Source: Xenophilus sp003671765 (GTDB taxonomy: Bacteria; Pseudomonadota; Gammaproteobacteria; Burkholderiales; Burkholderiaceae_C). Taken from it: DNA of 64,000 nucleotides. The first letter of the stretch is position 1, and each line of letters opens with the position of its first letter. The translations under genes and the position numbers were made by a program. Positions 25,846 through 45,886 of this stretch are shown piece after piece. The notes below the pieces were generated by a model that ran no database searches, was not told where the DNA came from, and was given only the letters and a program-made list of their open reading frames with translations. The stretch covers positions 992,001 to 1,056,000 of the forward strand of contig CP166702.1 in assembly GCA_051414805.1 (NCBI GenBank), given 5' to 3'.

Positions 25846-27183
25846 TCATGCCACTTCACCCCGCAACGTGTGCGACAGCGAGCGGGTGATCTTCACGTCC
25901 ACCATCTGACCGACGAGCTGCGCAGGCGCCTCGAAGTTGACGACGCGGAAGCAATCGGTGCGGCCCATCATCTCGGCCGCGTTCTTCTTCGACGGCCCTT
26001 CGACCAGGATGCGCTGCGTGGTGCCGACCAGCGCGTCGGACAGACGCCTGACGTTGTCGTCGATGGTCTTCTGCAGGTGCTGCAGGCGCCGCAGCTTGAC
26101 CTCGTGCGGCGTGTCGTCGTGCAACTGCGCCGCCGGGGTGCCGGGACGCGGGCTGAAGATGAAGCTGAAGCTGGCGTCGAAGCCGACGTCCTCGATCAGC
26201 TTCATCATCCGCGCGAAGTCGTCGTCGGTCTCGCCGGGGAAGCCGACGATGAAGTCGCTCGACAGGGCGAGCTGCGGGCGGATGGCGCGCAGCTTGCGGA
26301 TCGTGCTCTTGTATTCCATGGCCGTGTAGCCGCGCTTCATCGCCATCAGGATGCGGTCGCTGCCGTGCTGCACGGGCAGATGCAGGTGGCTCACCAGCTG
26401 CGGCACCTTGGCGTAGGCCTCGATCAGCCGCGGCGTGAACTCGTTCGGGTGGCTGGTCGTGTAGCGGATGCGTTCGATGCCCGGGATCTCGGCGATGTAC
26501 TCGATGAGCAGCGCGAAGTCGGCAATCTCGGCCGTGTCGCCCATCCGGCCGCGGTACGCGTTGACGTTCTGGCCCAGCAGCGTGATCTCGCGCACGCCCT
26601 GGTCGGCCAGGCCCGCGACCTCCACCAGCACGTCGTCCAGCGGGCGGTTGACCTCCTCGCCGCGGGTGTAGGGCACCACGCAATAGCTGCAGTACTTGGA
26701 GCAGCCTTCCATGATCGACACGTAGGCCGTCGCGCCCTCGACGCGCGCGGGAGGCAGGTGGTCGAACTTCTCGATCTCGGGGAAGGAGATGTCCACCTGC
26801 GGGCGCTTCTCGGCCTCGCGGCGCGCCAGCATCTCCGGCAGGCGGTGCAGCGTCTGCGGGCCGAACACCACGTCGACATAGGGCGCGCGCTGGATGATGG
26901 CGTCGCCCTCCTGGCTGGCGACGCAGCCGCCGACGCCGATCTTCACGCCCTTGGCCTTCAGGTGCTGCACGCGGCCCAGGTCGGAGAACACCTTCTCCTG
27001 TGCCTTCTCGCGCACCGAGCAGGTGTTGAAGAGGATCAGGTCGGCTTCCTCCACGTCCTGCGTAGGCGTGTAGCCCTCGGCGGCGGCGAGCAGATCGGCC
27101 ATCTTGTCCGAGTCGTACTCGTTCATCTGGCAGCCGAAGGTCTTGATGAAGACCTTGCGGGACGGGGGGGTGGAGGTGGTCAT
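25846..27183 (-). CDS. miaB: tRNA-2-methylthio-N6-dimethylallyladenosine synthase
   Basis: 445-residue radical-SAM methylthiotransferase acting on i6A37 of tRNA. N-terminal UPF0004 domain with cysteines in KTFGCQMNEYDSDKM, LFNTCSVREKAQEKV and GVGGCVASQEG; radical SAM motif CSKYCSYCVVPYTRGEE; C-terminal TRAM domain. Normal length. Not adjacent to phoH-ybeY, which commonly follow miaB. Confidence 0.97.
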   Translation of the reverse strand: MTTSTPPSRKVFIKTFGCQMNEYDSDKMADLLAAAEGYTPTQDVEEADLILFNTCSVREKAQEKVFSDLGRVQHLKAKGVKIGVGGCVASQEGDAIIQRAPYVDVVFGPQTLHRLPEMLARREAEKRPQVDISFPEIEKFDHLPPARVEGATAYVSIMEGCSKYCSYCVVPYTRGEEVNRPLDDVLVEVAGLADQGVREITLLGQNVNAYRGRMGDTAEIADFALLIEYIAEIPGIERIRYTTSHPNEFTPRLIEAYAKVPQLVSHLHLPVQHGSDRILMAMKRGYTAMEYKSTIRKLRAIRPQLALSSDFIVGFPGETDDDFARMMKLIEDVGFDASFSFIFSPRPGTPAAQLHDDTPHEVKLRRLQHLQKTIDDNVRRLSDALVGTTQRILVEGPSKKNAAEMMGRTDCFRVVNFEAPAQLVGQMVDVKITRSLSHTLRGEVA

Positions 27184-27196
27184 GGTGCAACTCCCG

Positions 27197-27262
27197 TTGC
27201 TATGGAATCAATAGCTATTCGCGCCCAGCTGGCGGGCGCTGCAGCCACTTTTGGCTTGAAAA
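27197..27262 (+). repeat. Dispersed GCTAT-N7-ATAGC repeat, upstream of miaB
   Basis: One of the best copies: GCTAT GGAATCA ATAGC, GCGCCCAGCTGGCGGGCGC, then GCAGCC and the end TTTTGGCTTGAAAAC. Occupies the 93-bp gap between miaB and the small exported protein gene, so any miaB promoter must lie within or beyond it. Confidence 0.9.
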
Positions 27263-27276
27263 CGGAAAGGCGGGGC

Positions 27277-27738
27277 TCAGCGCGCTTCGTTCTCGGCGGC
27301 GGAGACGAAGGGCCAGAAGTTCAGGAAGGGCTTGTTGAGCTGCGCGCGCTCGGCGCTGGCCTCGGTCGGCGTGAGGATCCACACGTCGCTCACCAGCCCG
27401 GCCGCATCGCGGCGGTAGTTCACCGCCAGGTACTGGCCGGTGATGGTGGCCGGCTGGATGATCATGTTCTGCGTGTTGCGGATGCGAGCGCCGGGCGCCA
27501 GGCGCTCGGCGATGCCGTCGAGCTGCACCTCGGGAAAGCCGGTGACCACCATCTTCCCGCGCAGGGTGTTGATCGGGAAGTTGCGACCGCCCAGGGCGGC
27601 TTCGTTCTGCGTCTGCGGGATCGGGTTCTGGGCCAGCGCGTTCAAGCCGAAAAGTCCTGCAGCGCCCGCCAGCATTGCGCTGGCAGCTATATTTTTGAGA
27701 GCAATCGGGGGCGTGGGGCAGCGGTTCATGGGGTTCAT
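27277..27738 (-). CDS. Small exported hypothetical protein
   Basis: 153 residues with a signal peptide whose hydrophobic core (NIAASAMLAGAAGLFGLNAL) ends ALAQNP, a good signal peptidase site. The mature part contains NFPINTLRGKMVVTGFPEVQ and MIIQPATITGQYLAVNYRRD; no known domain recognised. ATG at 27738 or three codons later are both possible. Residues about 12-33 coincide exactly with a dispersed repeat on this strand, so most of the signal sequence appears to be repeat-derived. Lies between the biosynthetic operon and miaB. Confidence 0.75.
   Translation of the reverse strand: MNPMNRCPTPPIALKNIAASAMLAGAAGLFGLNALAQNPIPQTQNEAALGGRNFPINTLRGKMVVTGFPEVQLDGIAERLAPGARIRNTQNMIIQPATITGQYLAVNYRRDAAGLVSDVWILTPTEASAERAQLNKPFLNFWPFVSAAENEAR
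27641..27704 (-). repeat. Dispersed GCTAT-N7-ATAGC repeat encoding a signal peptide core
   Basis: Minus strand: GCTCT CAAAAAT ATAGC, then GCTGGCGGGCGCTGCAGGAC and the end TTTTCGGCTTGAA. Compare the untranslated copy upstream of miaB, which has GCTGGCGGGCGCTGCAGCCA in the same place. Confidence 0.85.
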
Positions 27739-27812
27739 CCAGAGGCTGGCGGGCCGGCAATTCTAGGCGGCCCGCCCTCCTGGCCCGCCGGCCGCGCCGT
27801 CCCGGCGCCCCC

Positions 27813-28736
27813 TCAACCGGCGGCCATGTCGGGCAGCGCGCCCTTGGTCGCGACGACGGGTGCCCGCTGCACGGCTTGCGCCCCCGCGGCCGGCTTCGAG
27901 GCCGGCCGGCCGCTGGCCACGCGCCGCACCCACTGGCTCACCTCGTCGAGGAAGGTCTGCTGGCTCTCGAGCGAGGTCAGCGTGTGGTCGATCTCGCCGA
28001 TGAAGCGGTATTCGAGCTGCTGGGCGAAGGGCTCGGCCGCCACCGGGCCGAGCTGGTCGCGCCCCAGGTCGCGCACGTGCAGCGTGCCCGTGTACATCAC
28101 GAAAACCGCCACGCCGCGCTCGACCAGCCGCTTCACGGTGGTCGTGAAATAGCGCTGCGTTTCCTCGATCGGCTCGTCGTCGAAGAGCTGCGCCGAGGGC
28201 TGCTTGGGGCCCAGCTTGCGCCGCAGCCAGCGCCCCACCTTGCCGTAGACCGAGGCATTGCCCGCCAGCGCAAGCATGCGACGCAGGTTGCGCTCGATGC
28301 GCGCACGGCGGCCGGGGAAGGCGTAGCTGTCGAACATGAAGAGCCCGACCACGCGCGGGTCCACCTCGGCCAGCGACAGGCCGCGCCCGCCGCCCGAGCA
28401 CAGGCCGATGACGATGAAGCGCTGGATGCCCAGCGTCGTCTCCAGCAGCTTCATGGCCGCCTGCAGGTCCAGCACCGCCTGCTGCGTGAAGCGCTCCTGG
28501 CCCTTGGGCGCGCTGCTGTCGCCGAGCCCGGACAGGTCCATGCGCAGGCTGCTGATGCCGTGCTGCGCCAGGCGCCGCGCCAGCTTCACGTTGATGCGCC
28601 GCGGCCCGATGCGGTAGCCCGCGCCCATGTTGAGCATCAGGCAGGCCACGGGCGCGGTGTCGCCGCTGGCGGGCGTGGTCACCATCCCCATCAGCGGGGC
28701 GTTCTCGGGGCCGAACAGGATGGGGAACTCTCTCAT
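27813..28736 (-). CDS. Alpha/beta hydrolase, last gene of biosynthetic operon
   Basis: 307-residue cytosolic alpha/beta-hydrolase-fold protein. Strand/oxyanion region LMLNMGAGYRIGPRRINVKL, then LRMDLSGLGDS, and a nucleophile elbow that reads GLCSGG, i.e. G-x-C-x-G, so Cys takes the nucleophile place as in dienelactone hydrolases. A histidine candidate is in GEIDHTL near residue 238. Resembles the exosortase-A-associated hydrolases by sequence pattern, but no exosortase genes are near. Position downstream of the megasynthases suggests product release, editing or tailoring; this is inference. Confidence 0.75.
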   Translation of the reverse strand: MREFPILFGPENAPLMGMVTTPASGDTAPVACLMLNMGAGYRIGPRRINVKLARRLAQHGISSLRMDLSGLGDSSAPKGQERFTQQAVLDLQAAMKLLETTLGIQRFIVIGLCSGGGRGLSLAEVDPRVVGLFMFDSYAFPGRRARIERNLRRMLALAGNASVYGKVGRWLRRKLGPKQPSAQLFDDEPIEETQRYFTTTVKRLVERGVAVFVMYTGTLHVRDLGRDQLGPVAAEPFAQQLEYRFIGEIDHTLTSLESQQTFLDEVSQWVRRVASGRPASKPAAGAQAVQRAPVVATKGALPDMAAG

Positions 28737-28778
28737 GCGTCGAATCCTCGTGGGCTTGGGGTGCGGCGGACGTCGGTC

Positions 28779-29591
28779 TCAGCCGCGCAGCTCGGCCAGC
28801 AGGCGCTGCAGCGCTTCTCCCGGCACCATGGCGTTGTTGGGTTGCGGGTCGGTGGTCCACACCAGCGGATGGCGGAAGGGCGCCAGCGTGACCGGCAGCT
28901 CGCGCGCCACCTGCGCCTGCACCCATTGGCGCACGGCCTGGTCGTCGGGGTCGGCGAACACCGTGGTGTCGCTGCCGGCGCTCACCGTGACGTTGACCGG
29001 AGCGATCGCGCGGATCTGCTCGCGCAGCCGGGCCGACATCGCGAAGCCCAGCGGGCCGTCGGTGAAGGCGTCCGGGTCGCGCGACAGCTGCTGGCGCAGC
29101 GTGCGGTCGGGGATGCAGAAGGACTGCTCGAGCGCGTCCACATGGGCGGCGCGCAGTTCCTCGAGGTAGGCACGGCCATCGACCACCAAGTCCCACAGCA
29201 CGATGCGCGTCGGGTCGGCGCGCTCGTGCTGCGCCGCCATCAGGGCGATGGTCGCGCCCAGGCGGGCGCCGAACCAGAGGATGGTGCGCGTGTCGGCCAG
29301 CCGCCGCAGTTCCTGGTGCGCGGCGCCGATGTCGCGCTGCCAGCCGTCCAGGTCGCCGTCGGTGTCCTCGCCGGGCGAGTCGCCGGTGCCGTGGTAGTCG
29401 AAGCGCAGCACCGACAGGCCCGCACGCGCGAGCCGGTCGGCCAGCACGCGGAAGAAGCGCTGGCTGCGCATGGCTTCGTGGCCGTAGGGCGCGCACATCA
29501 GCACGGCGGTCTTCGCCGCGCGCTGGCTTTCGGCCGGGTGGTACAGGCCCACCAGCTGGCGGCCGGGAGGGCCGAAGACGAGCGGCGTCAT
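28779..29591 (-). CDS. Alpha/beta-hydrolase-fold protein with Arg at the nucleophile elbow
   Basis: 270 residues with the fold landmarks VLMCAPYGHEAMRSQRFFRV, LRFDYHGTGDSPGED and an elbow GARLGATIALM. The expected Ser/Cys of G-x-S-x-G is Arg, so classical hydrolase chemistry is unlikely from this elbow. Sequence pattern resembles the second hydrolase of exosortase-A loci. The ATG overlaps the phosphopantetheinyl transferase stop (ATGA), and the next hydrolase gene follows after 42 bp. Likely non-catalytic partner or acyltransferase-like protein of the pathway; function not established. Confidence 0.7.
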   Translation of the reverse strand: MTPLVFGPPGRQLVGLYHPAESQRAAKTAVLMCAPYGHEAMRSQRFFRVLADRLARAGLSVLRFDYHGTGDSPGEDTDGDLDGWQRDIGAAHQELRRLADTRTILWFGARLGATIALMAAQHERADPTRIVLWDLVVDGRAYLEELRAAHVDALEQSFCIPDRTLRQQLSRDPDAFTDGPLGFAMSARLREQIRAIAPVNVTVSAGSDTTVFADPDDQAVRQWVQAQVARELPVTLAPFRHPLVWTTDPQPNNAMVPGEALQRLLAELRG

Positions 29592-30307
29592 GCGAATGCC
29601 TCCGCCGGGCACGGTGCCTCGGGTGCCGCGTGCAGCAGGCGCGTGCTCGCTACCGAGTACAGCAGGTCCGGCGCCAGCCGGCCCGAACGCAGGTGCAGGG
29701 CGCGTGCGCCGTGGGTGGGGTCGTCGAGCCATGCGGCGTCGGGCGCATCGGCGCGGGCCGTCTCGAGCTGCCGTGGATCGACGCTCAGGCCGGTGCCGAT
29801 GGCTTTGAGGCAGGCCTCCTTGCGCGTCCAGGTGCGCAGGAAAGTGCGGGTCCGGGCTTCGCGGGGAGCGCCGTGCAGCGCGCTGCGCTCGGCGTCGGTG
29901 AAGTGGGCCTGCGCCATGGCGTCGATGTCGTCCATCGCGCGTTCGATCTCGAGGTCCACGCCGACCGGCCCGCCGGGGTCGATGGCCAGCAGGGCCGCAT
30001 CGCCGCTGTGGCTCAGGCTGAAATAGCAGCCCGGCGCGTCGGCCAGAGAGGGCTTGCCGAAGGCGTTGTGCACGAAGCGCAGCGTGGACGGTTCGGCCCC
30101 TCCGGCCGCCTGGGCGAGCAGCGCACGCATCGCGGCGTGTGCGGCCTGGTAGCGGCGGCGGTCGTCCTCGAAGACGAAGCGCGCCGCGCGTGCGCGCTCC
30201 TGCGCATCGAGGCTGGCCAGCTCGGAAGGCGCGGGCGCGATGCCCAGGTCGATGCGCCACAGGGCGCACCCTTCCCAGGGATCGGGCAGACGCTGTGCTG
30301 TGGTCAC
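29588..30307 (-). CDS. Sfp-type 4'-phosphopantetheinyl transferase
   Basis: 239-residue enzyme that transfers phosphopantetheine from CoA to carrier domains. Signature motifs are PVGVDLEIE near residue 120 and WTRKEACLKAIGTGL near 165, with the N-terminal FxFxHNxxGKP region as RFVHNAFGKPSL. A GTG start lies 2 bp after the NRPS stop; a TTG overlapping that stop would add two residues. Tight linkage means its natural substrates are the four carrier domains encoded immediately upstream. Confidence 0.93.
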   Translation of the reverse strand: MTTAQRLPDPWEGCALWRIDLGIAPAPSELASLDAQERARAARFVFEDDRRRYQAAHAAMRALLAQAAGGAEPSTLRFVHNAFGKPSLADAPGCYFSLSHSGDAALLAIDPGGPVGVDLEIERAMDDIDAMAQAHFTDAERSALHGAPREARTRTFLRTWTRKEACLKAIGTGLSVDPRQLETARADAPDAAWLDDPTHGARALHLRSGRLAPDLLYSVASTRLLHAAPEAPCPAEAFA

Positions 30308-30309
30308 CG

Positions 30310-42725
<12,416 letters not shown>

Positions 42726-42902
42726 CCGCTGTGCCCCTTCGCGTCTATCGATCGGCAGGCCAGCCCGCCGATGTCGTCGTTTCTTCCGCCTTTGCCCAAT
42801 TCAGTAATAACAAAGGACTCATTTCTGAGCGATCTTCGGCTTTTTTGCTTACCTGCGCCATCAGCCAGAGGCCCACAGCGACGGCATATGCCGTTCGAAG
42901 AC

Positions 42903-42948
42903 TTTGTCACGCGAAGTCGCAACTGGTTGCGCACTTCGTGTTGACAAG
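42903..42948. promoter_or_regulatory. Long palindrome in the upstream region of the NRPS-PKS operon
   Basis: The 410-bp non-coding stretch 42726-43135 is AT-richer than its surroundings and should hold the operon promoter on the minus strand. Its main structure is a 20-21 bp inverted repeat with two single-base bulges: TTTGTCACGCGAAGTCGCAA meets its complement GTTGCGCACTTCGTGTTGAC around a TG centre. Neither strand has a T-tract after it, so it is more likely an operator or mRNA structure than a terminator. A TTGACA at 42941 is part of the palindrome and has no gene behind it. Confidence 0.5.
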
Positions 42949-43049
42949 ATCACAAATCGCTCCCGTCAGGACACATTGTGCGCCCAAACGTGTAAGAAAT
43001 GAATACTAAACACTGAGTTTTCTCAACGGAGTGTGGACTTTGGACGCAC

Positions 43050-43079
43050 AAAAAAGCCGCAGACGTTACAAGTCCGGCC
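43050..43079 (-). terminator. Terminator after the histidine phosphatase gene
   Basis: Minus strand: GCCG-GAC ... GTC-TG-CGGC stem with a 2-nt bulge, followed by TTTTTT. Lies 57 bp beyond the phosphatase stop and insulates the NRPS-PKS operon from it. Confidence 0.7.
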
Positions 43080-43135
43080 ATGTTGGATGTTGCGTTGCAG
43101 CACCGAGGCCGGAACCGGGTGCCCGCGTGCGCGTC

Positions 43136-43789
43136 TCAGGCGCTGGTTTCGTCGAGCAGTCCGGCCGCCAGATGCCCCACATCGCCCCAACCCACGAGCG
43201 AAAAGCCCTGGGGCGTCCAGAGCAGCCGGTTGATGGCGGCGTTGCCGAGCGCCCAGGTCCGCGGCGCCTGGATGTCCTGGCCGGTGGCCGCGCGGTAGAG
43301 GACGTCCATCACACCGCCGTGCGCCACCAGCACCACCAGTTCGCCGGGATGCCGCGCCGCGAGGTCTGCGGCGGCCGTGGTGATGCGTTGTCGGAAGTCG
43401 ACCAGGTTCTCGCCGCCGGTGGGCGCGAAGTGCGGGTCCCGCTGGCGCCAACGGCGGGCATCGTCGGGGGTTTCGGCTTCGATGGCGGCGAAGGTCCGGC
43501 CCTCGAAGCTGCCGAAGGCCCGCTCGCGCAGGCGGGGGTCGGCCACCACCGGCAGGGGCTTCGGCTGCGCGCTGGCGATGGCCTGTGCCGTCTGCCAGGC
43601 CCGCTGCAGGTCGCTGGCGTAGATGGCGCCCACCGTCTCTTCGGCCAGTGCCTCGCCCGCGCGCGCCGCCTGCCACAGGCCCGTATCGTTGAGCGGGATG
43701 TCAATGTGGCCCTGGATGCGCGTGTCGGCGTTCCAGGCAGTTTCGCCATGGCGCACGGCGATCAGGCGGGTGGCTTCCATCCAGCCCAT
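43136..43789 (-). CDS. Histidine phosphatase family protein (GpmB/CobC-like)
   Basis: 217 residues with the phosphohistidine motif LIAVRHGETAWNADTRIQGH near the N-terminus, acid residue region LRERAFGSFEGRTF and second histidine LVAHGGVMD. Such proteins are phosphatases for small phosphomonoesters; substrate not deducible. An ATG three codons downstream (MEATRL) is equally plausible. Possibly co-transcribed with the upstream DUF4136 gene (49 bp gap). Confidence 0.88.
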   Translation of the reverse strand: MGWMEATRLIAVRHGETAWNADTRIQGHIDIPLNDTGLWQAARAGEALAEETVGAIYASDLQRAWQTAQAIASAQPKPLPVVADPRLRERAFGSFEGRTFAAIEAETPDDARRWRQRDPHFAPTGGENLVDFRQRITTAAADLAARHPGELVVLVAHGGVMDVLYRAATGQDIQAPRTWALGNAAINRLLWTPQGFSLVGWGDVGHLAAGLLDETSA

Positions 43790-43838
43790 TCTAGGAAGGC
43801 CACCGAAATCATGCTGCGTTGCCGCATGAGGCTCGCGC

Positions 43839-44504
43839 TCAGCGCGGCGCCGCTGCGGGCGCTGCGGTCTGCGCGCCCCGGGGCGGCAGCGTGATGTCCA
43901 CCCGGCGCTCGCCCGCCGGCGGCGCCGGAAAACCCTGCATCGCCGCCTGGAACATCACCGGCAGCACCGCTCGGCTGTCGCTGTAGGGTCCGTCGTTGCG
44001 GGCCCGGGTTTCGTAGACCACCTGGTTGGACGGCAGCTCGCGCATCACCACGCTGACCTCACGGCCGTACCAGGGGTCGGCCGGCGGGCCGAAGCCGGGA
44101 CCCCAGCCCCAGCCGCCATACCACGCGGCGCCGCGCCAGCCGCGGCCGTAGCCCAGGCCGCCGCCCCACCCCGGGCCCCAGCCCGGCCCCATCCAGGGGT
44201 CGGCCCAGGGCGACAGCTCGGGCGCGACCCGGGCCGTCACCTGGACGGCATAGCGGGCGTGGACGTCGTCCCGCCGCAGGCCGACCGCCGCCAGCGCGGG
44301 CGCGGCCATCGCCTCCACCTCGTCCTGCGCCGCGCCGTGAGCCTGCTGCGAGGGCAGGCGATCGAAGCGGTAAGTGGGTCCGGCGGGCAGGGCGCCCAGC
44401 TGCGAGAAGCTGCGGACCTGGCTGTCGACGGTCCACGAGGTCGCGCAGCCCGCAAGGGCCAGCGGGATTGCCATCAAGAAAAGAGCACGCAGCGCACGTC
44501 GCAT
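43839..44504 (-). CDS. DUF4136 lipoprotein
   Basis: 221-residue lipoprotein: signal MRRALRALFLMAIPLALAGC gives the lipobox. The mature part has the DUF4136 pattern (VDSQVRSFSQLGALPAGPTY, AVGLRRDDVHARYAVQV) with a Gly/Trp/Pro-rich insertion GWGPGWGGGLGYGRGWRGAA in the middle. Two more in-frame upstream starts exist but would displace the signal peptide. Function unknown. Confidence 0.82.
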   Translation of the reverse strand: MRRALRALFLMAIPLALAGCATSWTVDSQVRSFSQLGALPAGPTYRFDRLPSQQAHGAAQDEVEAMAAPALAAVGLRRDDVHARYAVQVTARVAPELSPWADPWMGPGWGPGWGGGLGYGRGWRGAAWYGGWGWGPGFGPPADPWYGREVSVVMRELPSNQVVYETRARNDGPYSDSRAVLPVMFQAAMQGFPAPPAGERRVDITLPPRGAQTAAPAAAPR

Positions 44505-44565
44505 AAGGCCTCCAGGCACCAATCGCCTGAAATCCGGCCCTTCGCCGCGGCGGGCGGCAGGCCGG

Positions 44566-45501
44566 TCAGCTGGAAATCCGCACCACCTGAAGCGCCGGCA
44601 TCGCGGACGATGGCGCCAGGGGCGGCAACTCCGGTGGGTCGAAGGCCTTGTCGCCTTCTTCGTCGGCCACGCCGGTCGCCTTCAGACCCTTGAAGTCGTG
44701 CAGCGTTCCGTCGAGCAGGTGCGAGGGCGCCACGTTCTGCAGCGCGCTGAACATGTTCTCGATGCGGCCGGGGAATTTCTTCTCCCACTCGCGCAGCATC
44801 TCGCCGACCTGCTTGCGCTGCAGGTTCTCCTGGCTGCCGCACAGCGTGCACGGAATGATCGGGAACTGGCGGTGCTGCGCCCAGCGGACCAGGTCCTTCT
44901 CGGCCACGTAGGCCAGCGGCCGGATGACGACGTGCCGGCCATCGTCGCTCACCAGCTTCGGCGGCATCGACTTGAGCTTGGCCGCGAAGAACATGTTGAG
45001 GAAGAAGGTCTGCAGCATGTCGTCGCGGTGATGGCCCAGCGCGACCTTGGTGGCGCCCAGCTCGTCGGCCACGCGGTACAGGATGCCCCGGCGCAGGCGC
45101 GAGCACAGGCCGCAGGTCGTCTTGCCCTCGGGGATCACGCGCTTCACGATGCTGTAGGTGTCCTGCTCCTCGATGTGGAAGGGCACGCCCAGCTGCTTCA
45201 GGTAGGTGGGCAGCACCTCCTCCGGAAAGCCGGGCTGCTTCTGGTCGAGGTTCACGGCCACCAGGTCGAAGTGGATCGGCGCGCGGGCCTTGAGCTTGAG
45301 GAGGATGTCGAGCAGGCCGTAGCTGTCCTTGCCGCCCGAGACGCACACCATGACCTTGTCGCCTTCCTCGATCATGTTGTAGTCGCCGATGGCGCGGCCG
45401 ACCTCGCGGCACAGGCGCTTTTCGAGCTTGTGCGTCTCGCGCTCGATCTTCGGGTTCGGCGTGGTCGCCAGATCGGCGTCATCGGTCCAGACTGCGCTCA
45501 T
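44566..45501 (-). CDS. ttcA: tRNA 2-thiocytidine biosynthesis protein TtcA
   Basis: 311-residue Fe-S ATPase that thiolates C32 of tRNA. PP-loop VCVSGGKDSYGLL near residue 55, cluster cysteines CGLCSRLRRG and CTLCGSQENLQ. ATG chosen at the family N-terminus MSAVWTDDADLATT; it sits 1 bp after folB ends, so the genes are coupled. Length and sequence typical for Burkholderiales. Confidence 0.96.
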   Translation of the reverse strand: MSAVWTDDADLATTPNPKIERETHKLEKRLCREVGRAIGDYNMIEEGDKVMVCVSGGKDSYGLLDILLKLKARAPIHFDLVAVNLDQKQPGFPEEVLPTYLKQLGVPFHIEEQDTYSIVKRVIPEGKTTCGLCSRLRRGILYRVADELGATKVALGHHRDDMLQTFFLNMFFAAKLKSMPPKLVSDDGRHVVIRPLAYVAEKDLVRWAQHRQFPIIPCTLCGSQENLQRKQVGEMLREWEKKFPGRIENMFSALQNVAPSHLLDGTLHDFKGLKATGVADEEGDKAFDPPELPPLAPSSAMPALQVVRISS

Positions 45502-45502
45502 C

Positions 45503-45886
45503 TCATTTGCTCCCGAAGACTTCGACCCCGACCGCATCGCAGTCGGGGTACACGTCCGGCTTGGCCGTCGACACGCGCGCGGCCTGCACCTTGGGGTGCG
45601 CCAGCATCTGCGCCAGCAGGTCGTCGCACAGCGTCTCCTGCAGGTGGATGTGGCCCTTGGACAGGCGCTGCGCCACGGTGCGGCGGATGAAGTCGTAGTC
45701 CACCACCTCGTCCAGCTCGTCGGCCTGCGGCGTCGACACGGCCAGCGGCACGTACAGGTCGACGTTGATGATCACGCGCTGCTCGGCGCGCTTCTCGAAT
45801 TCGTGCACGCCGATGTTGATCCACACCTCGTAGTTGCGCAGGAACACGCGGCGGCAGCTCGTCAGGAGGGGGTCGAGGGCGGTCAT
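45503..45886 (-). CDS. folB: Dihydroneopterin aldolase
   Basis: 127-residue pterin enzyme of folate synthesis (dihydroneopterin to hydroxymethyl-dihydropterin). Family landmarks: IGVHEFEKRAEQRVIINVDL near residue 25, catalytic Tyr/Glu region EVVDYDFIRRTV, and KPDVYPDCDAVGVEV at the end. Overlaps the upstream reductase gene by ATGA and abuts ttcA. Confidence 0.92.
   Translation of the reverse strand: MTALDPLLTSCRRVFLRNYEVWINIGVHEFEKRAEQRVIINVDLYVPLAVSTPQADELDEVVDYDFIRRTVAQRLSKGHIHLQETLCDDLLAQMLAHPKVQAARVSTAKPDVYPDCDAVGVEVFGSK

Noticed and set aside
42941..42946. Consensus TTGACA on the plus strand
   Set aside because: Part of the long palindrome, no -10 at the right distance and no plus-strand gene downstream.
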